Shown piece after piece: positions 62,916-64,000 of a stretch of DNA of 64,000 nucleotides. The DNA is from Ascidiaceihabitans sp034111945 (GTDB taxonomy: Bacteria > Pseudomonadota > Alphaproteobacteria > Rhodobacterales > Rhodobacteraceae). Where the stretch lies: the NCBI GenBank assembly GCA_047626725.1, contig JBLHSG010000021.1, positions 1 through 64,000 of the forward strand, read 5' to 3'. The translations under genes and the position numbers were made by a program. How positions within the stretch are numbered: position 1 is the first letter of the stretch; each line of letters opens with the position of its first letter. Under the pieces are notes generated by a model. It was not told the DNA's origin. It did no database searches and was given only the letters and a program-made list of their open reading frames with translations.

Positions 62916-63335
62916 TTAGGCCGCGACATCAGGCTGCGACAACAACTGAACGCCATTGATTTTCCAACCCATATCGGTTTCCAGCATACGGTAGCCCAGA
63001 ACATGCAAGCGGCCCTGCTGGTCTTTGATCAGAACCTTCTGCCAAAGGTCACCGTCAATTTCCGCCAGATCAAGATACCGAACATCAGCAGGCCGCGACA
63101 CCATCGGATAGCCCTGCTTGACCATTTGGCCAAAGACATCCGAGCTGCCAAAAATACGCTTGATACTGGGGCTGGCAAATTCAAATGCACCGGCAAAATC
63201 GTCCGCTTTTAGGGCTTCGATTTGGCTGTTGATTGTGGTTTGAATATCCGCGCCTTGGGCATGGACCGTGTTGGCGATCAAACCGCTTACAGCAAAAACG
63301 CCCGCGATGGCGGTTAATTTTAAGGTCCGGAACAT
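62916..63335 (-). CDS. DUF4864 exported protein
   Basis: This 139-residue protein has a Sec signal peptide (KLTAIAGVFAVSGLIA, cleavage near VHAQG) followed by the DUF4864 domain (INSQIEALKADDFAGAFEFASPSIKRIF, YPMVSRPADVRYLDL, MLETDMGWKINGVQLL). DUF4864 has an NTF2-like fold and unknown role. I chose the ATG at 63335; the frame's upstream part is not signal-like. Confidence 0.85.
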   Translation of the reverse strand: MFRTLKLTAIAGVFAVSGLIANTVHAQGADIQTTINSQIEALKADDFAGAFEFASPSIKRIFGSSDVFGQMVKQGYPMVSRPADVRYLDLAEIDGDLWQKVLIKDQQGRLHVLGYRMLETDMGWKINGVQLLSQPDVAA

Positions 63336-63437
63336 TGGCAGTCTCCTGTTTGGTATTAAACAGGTTAGCCCGTTTGCATCAAAAAACAATGTTCGCCGGT
63401 CTGCGGGTAAGGTGCGGGTGTCCCGCACCTGTTCCCT

Positions 63438-64000
63438 TTAAACCAGATCGCCAGCCAACGCGGAATCGATCAGTGCCACGGTTTCATCGACACCATACAG
63501 CGCGATAAATCCACCAAACCGTGGGCCTTGGGACGCGCCCAACAACACTTCGTACAGGGCTGTGAACCAACCGCGCAACGGGTCAAACCGCTCACGCCCA
63601 CAGGCAAATACTTCGGACTGCAATGCTTCGGCGTCCAATCCACCGTCCCACGCAACCAGACGCGCGCGCAGGTCTTCCAATGCTTCGCGTTCCAGATCGC
63701 TCGGCGCGCGGAATACTTTGGATGGCTTCACGAAATCGTTGTAATAGTGCACGGCAAATCCTGCCGCCTGATCCAGATCAGGATGTGTGTCTGCGGATGC
63801 ATCAGGTGCATAGCGTTGGATAAAGCCCCACAGTTGGTCTTTTTCTTCGGCACCGGAAACAGCTGCCAAATTCAGCAACATCGAAAACGGAACAACCATG
63901 TTCGACGTCGGCACATCGCCACCGTGAATATGCCAAACCGGGTTGTTCAGACGCGCTTTGATGTCTTGCCCTTCATAGGCTCGCAATTGCTGATGATACT
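63438..64000 (-). CDS. lysS: Lysine--tRNA ligase, class I, C-terminal part
   Basis: The frame runs off the right edge of the window, so only the last ~187 residues are present. Family stretches of the archaeal-type class I lysyl-tRNA synthetase are seen (YHQQLRAYEGQDI, TALYEVLLGASQGPRFGGFIALYG), near the usual C-terminus. The catalytic HIGH and KMSKS motifs lie outside the window. Class I enzymes are typical of alphaproteobacteria. Gene naming (lysS or lysK) varies. Confidence 0.88.
   Translation of the reverse strand, partial: YHQQLRAYEGQDIKARLNNPVWHIHGGDVPTSNMVVPFSMLLNLAAVSGAEEKDQLWGFIQRYAPDASADTHPDLDQAAGFAVHYYNDFVKPSKVFRAPSDLEREALEDLRARLVAWDGGLDAEALQSEVFACGRERFDPLRGWFTALYEVLLGASQGPRFGGFIALYGVDETVALIDSALAGDLV

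Overview
The window reads as chromosomal DNA of a marine Roseobacter-group alphaproteobacterium (Rhodobacteraceae). This rests on gene content: a class I lysyl-tRNA synthetase, an NDUFS4-type complex I accessory subunit, AcnB, a DUF4864 protein, and many solute-binding-protein transporters. No database search was possible, so the genus is not assigned. Coding density is high. Most of the window looks like native chromosome, with a looser, gene-poor stretch at about 34.6-36.9 kb just after a tRNA-Arg gene.

Layout. 0-7.5 kb: the end of a DUF1185 protein and an alpha/beta hydrolase converge on a tripartite tricarboxylate transporter (tctC-tctB-tctA, minus strand). Divergent from it lies a TctD/TctE-type two-component system with a third gene for a periplasmic binding protein. 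7.8-13.4 kb: a three-gene plus-strand unit. It encodes a winged-helix/degenerate-cyclase/TPR regulator, a PAP2/vanadium-haloperoxidase-fold enzyme that starts with ten Ala-Gly-Tyr repeats, and a subtilisin-family protease with a complete triad and no signal peptide. The unit ends in a clear hairpin. I recognise no described system with this make-up, and it is the best candidate here for something new. 13.9-27.7 kb: a large catabolic locus. A nine-gene minus-strand operon (ABC ATPase, SnoaL-like protein, HisD-family dehydrogenase, SDR, LacI regulator, double SnoaL-like protein, bicupin, MetE-like methyltransferase, RraA-like protein) diverges from a binding protein, two permeases, another double SnoaL-like protein and a GntR regulator. 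Two 16-bp LacI-type operators, exact reverse complements of each other, sit in the shared promoter region. The substrate is unknown. The set suggests uptake of a small, possibly methylated or polyol-like compound, its oxidation, and late lyase or aldolase steps.

27.8-34.6 kb: a GST, uvrB, the NDUFS4-like gene, a secreted WYL-like protein, and a LysR regulator divergent from two exported SnoaL-like proteins. 34.7-36.9 kb: tRNA-Arg(TCT), a small cupin, a GST and mostly empty DNA. 36.9-50.5 kb: acnB, a MAPEG protein, an ABC exporter, an ankyrin protein, a DUF481 outer-membrane protein, a LysR regulator, two small unknown genes, an MscS channel, an AraC remnant, an orphan response regulator and a ZIP transporter. 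50.5-53.2 kb: an Lrp regulator divergent from uspA and an AGCS sodium:alanine symporter. 53.4-59.6 kb: a MYG1-family gene and an ugpBAEC glycerol-3-phosphate-type ABC operon with a divergent LysR regulator. 59.7-64 kb: an exported protein gene broken by an in-frame TAG, a large beta-helix protein, a DUF4864 protein and the C-terminal part of lysyl-tRNA synthetase.

Regulation visible in the sequence includes hairpins between binding-protein genes and their permeases (tct, the catabolic locus and ugp), LacI and LysR-type dyads in divergent promoter regions, a tandem TTGTATAC repeat upstream of acnB, and several intrinsic terminators.
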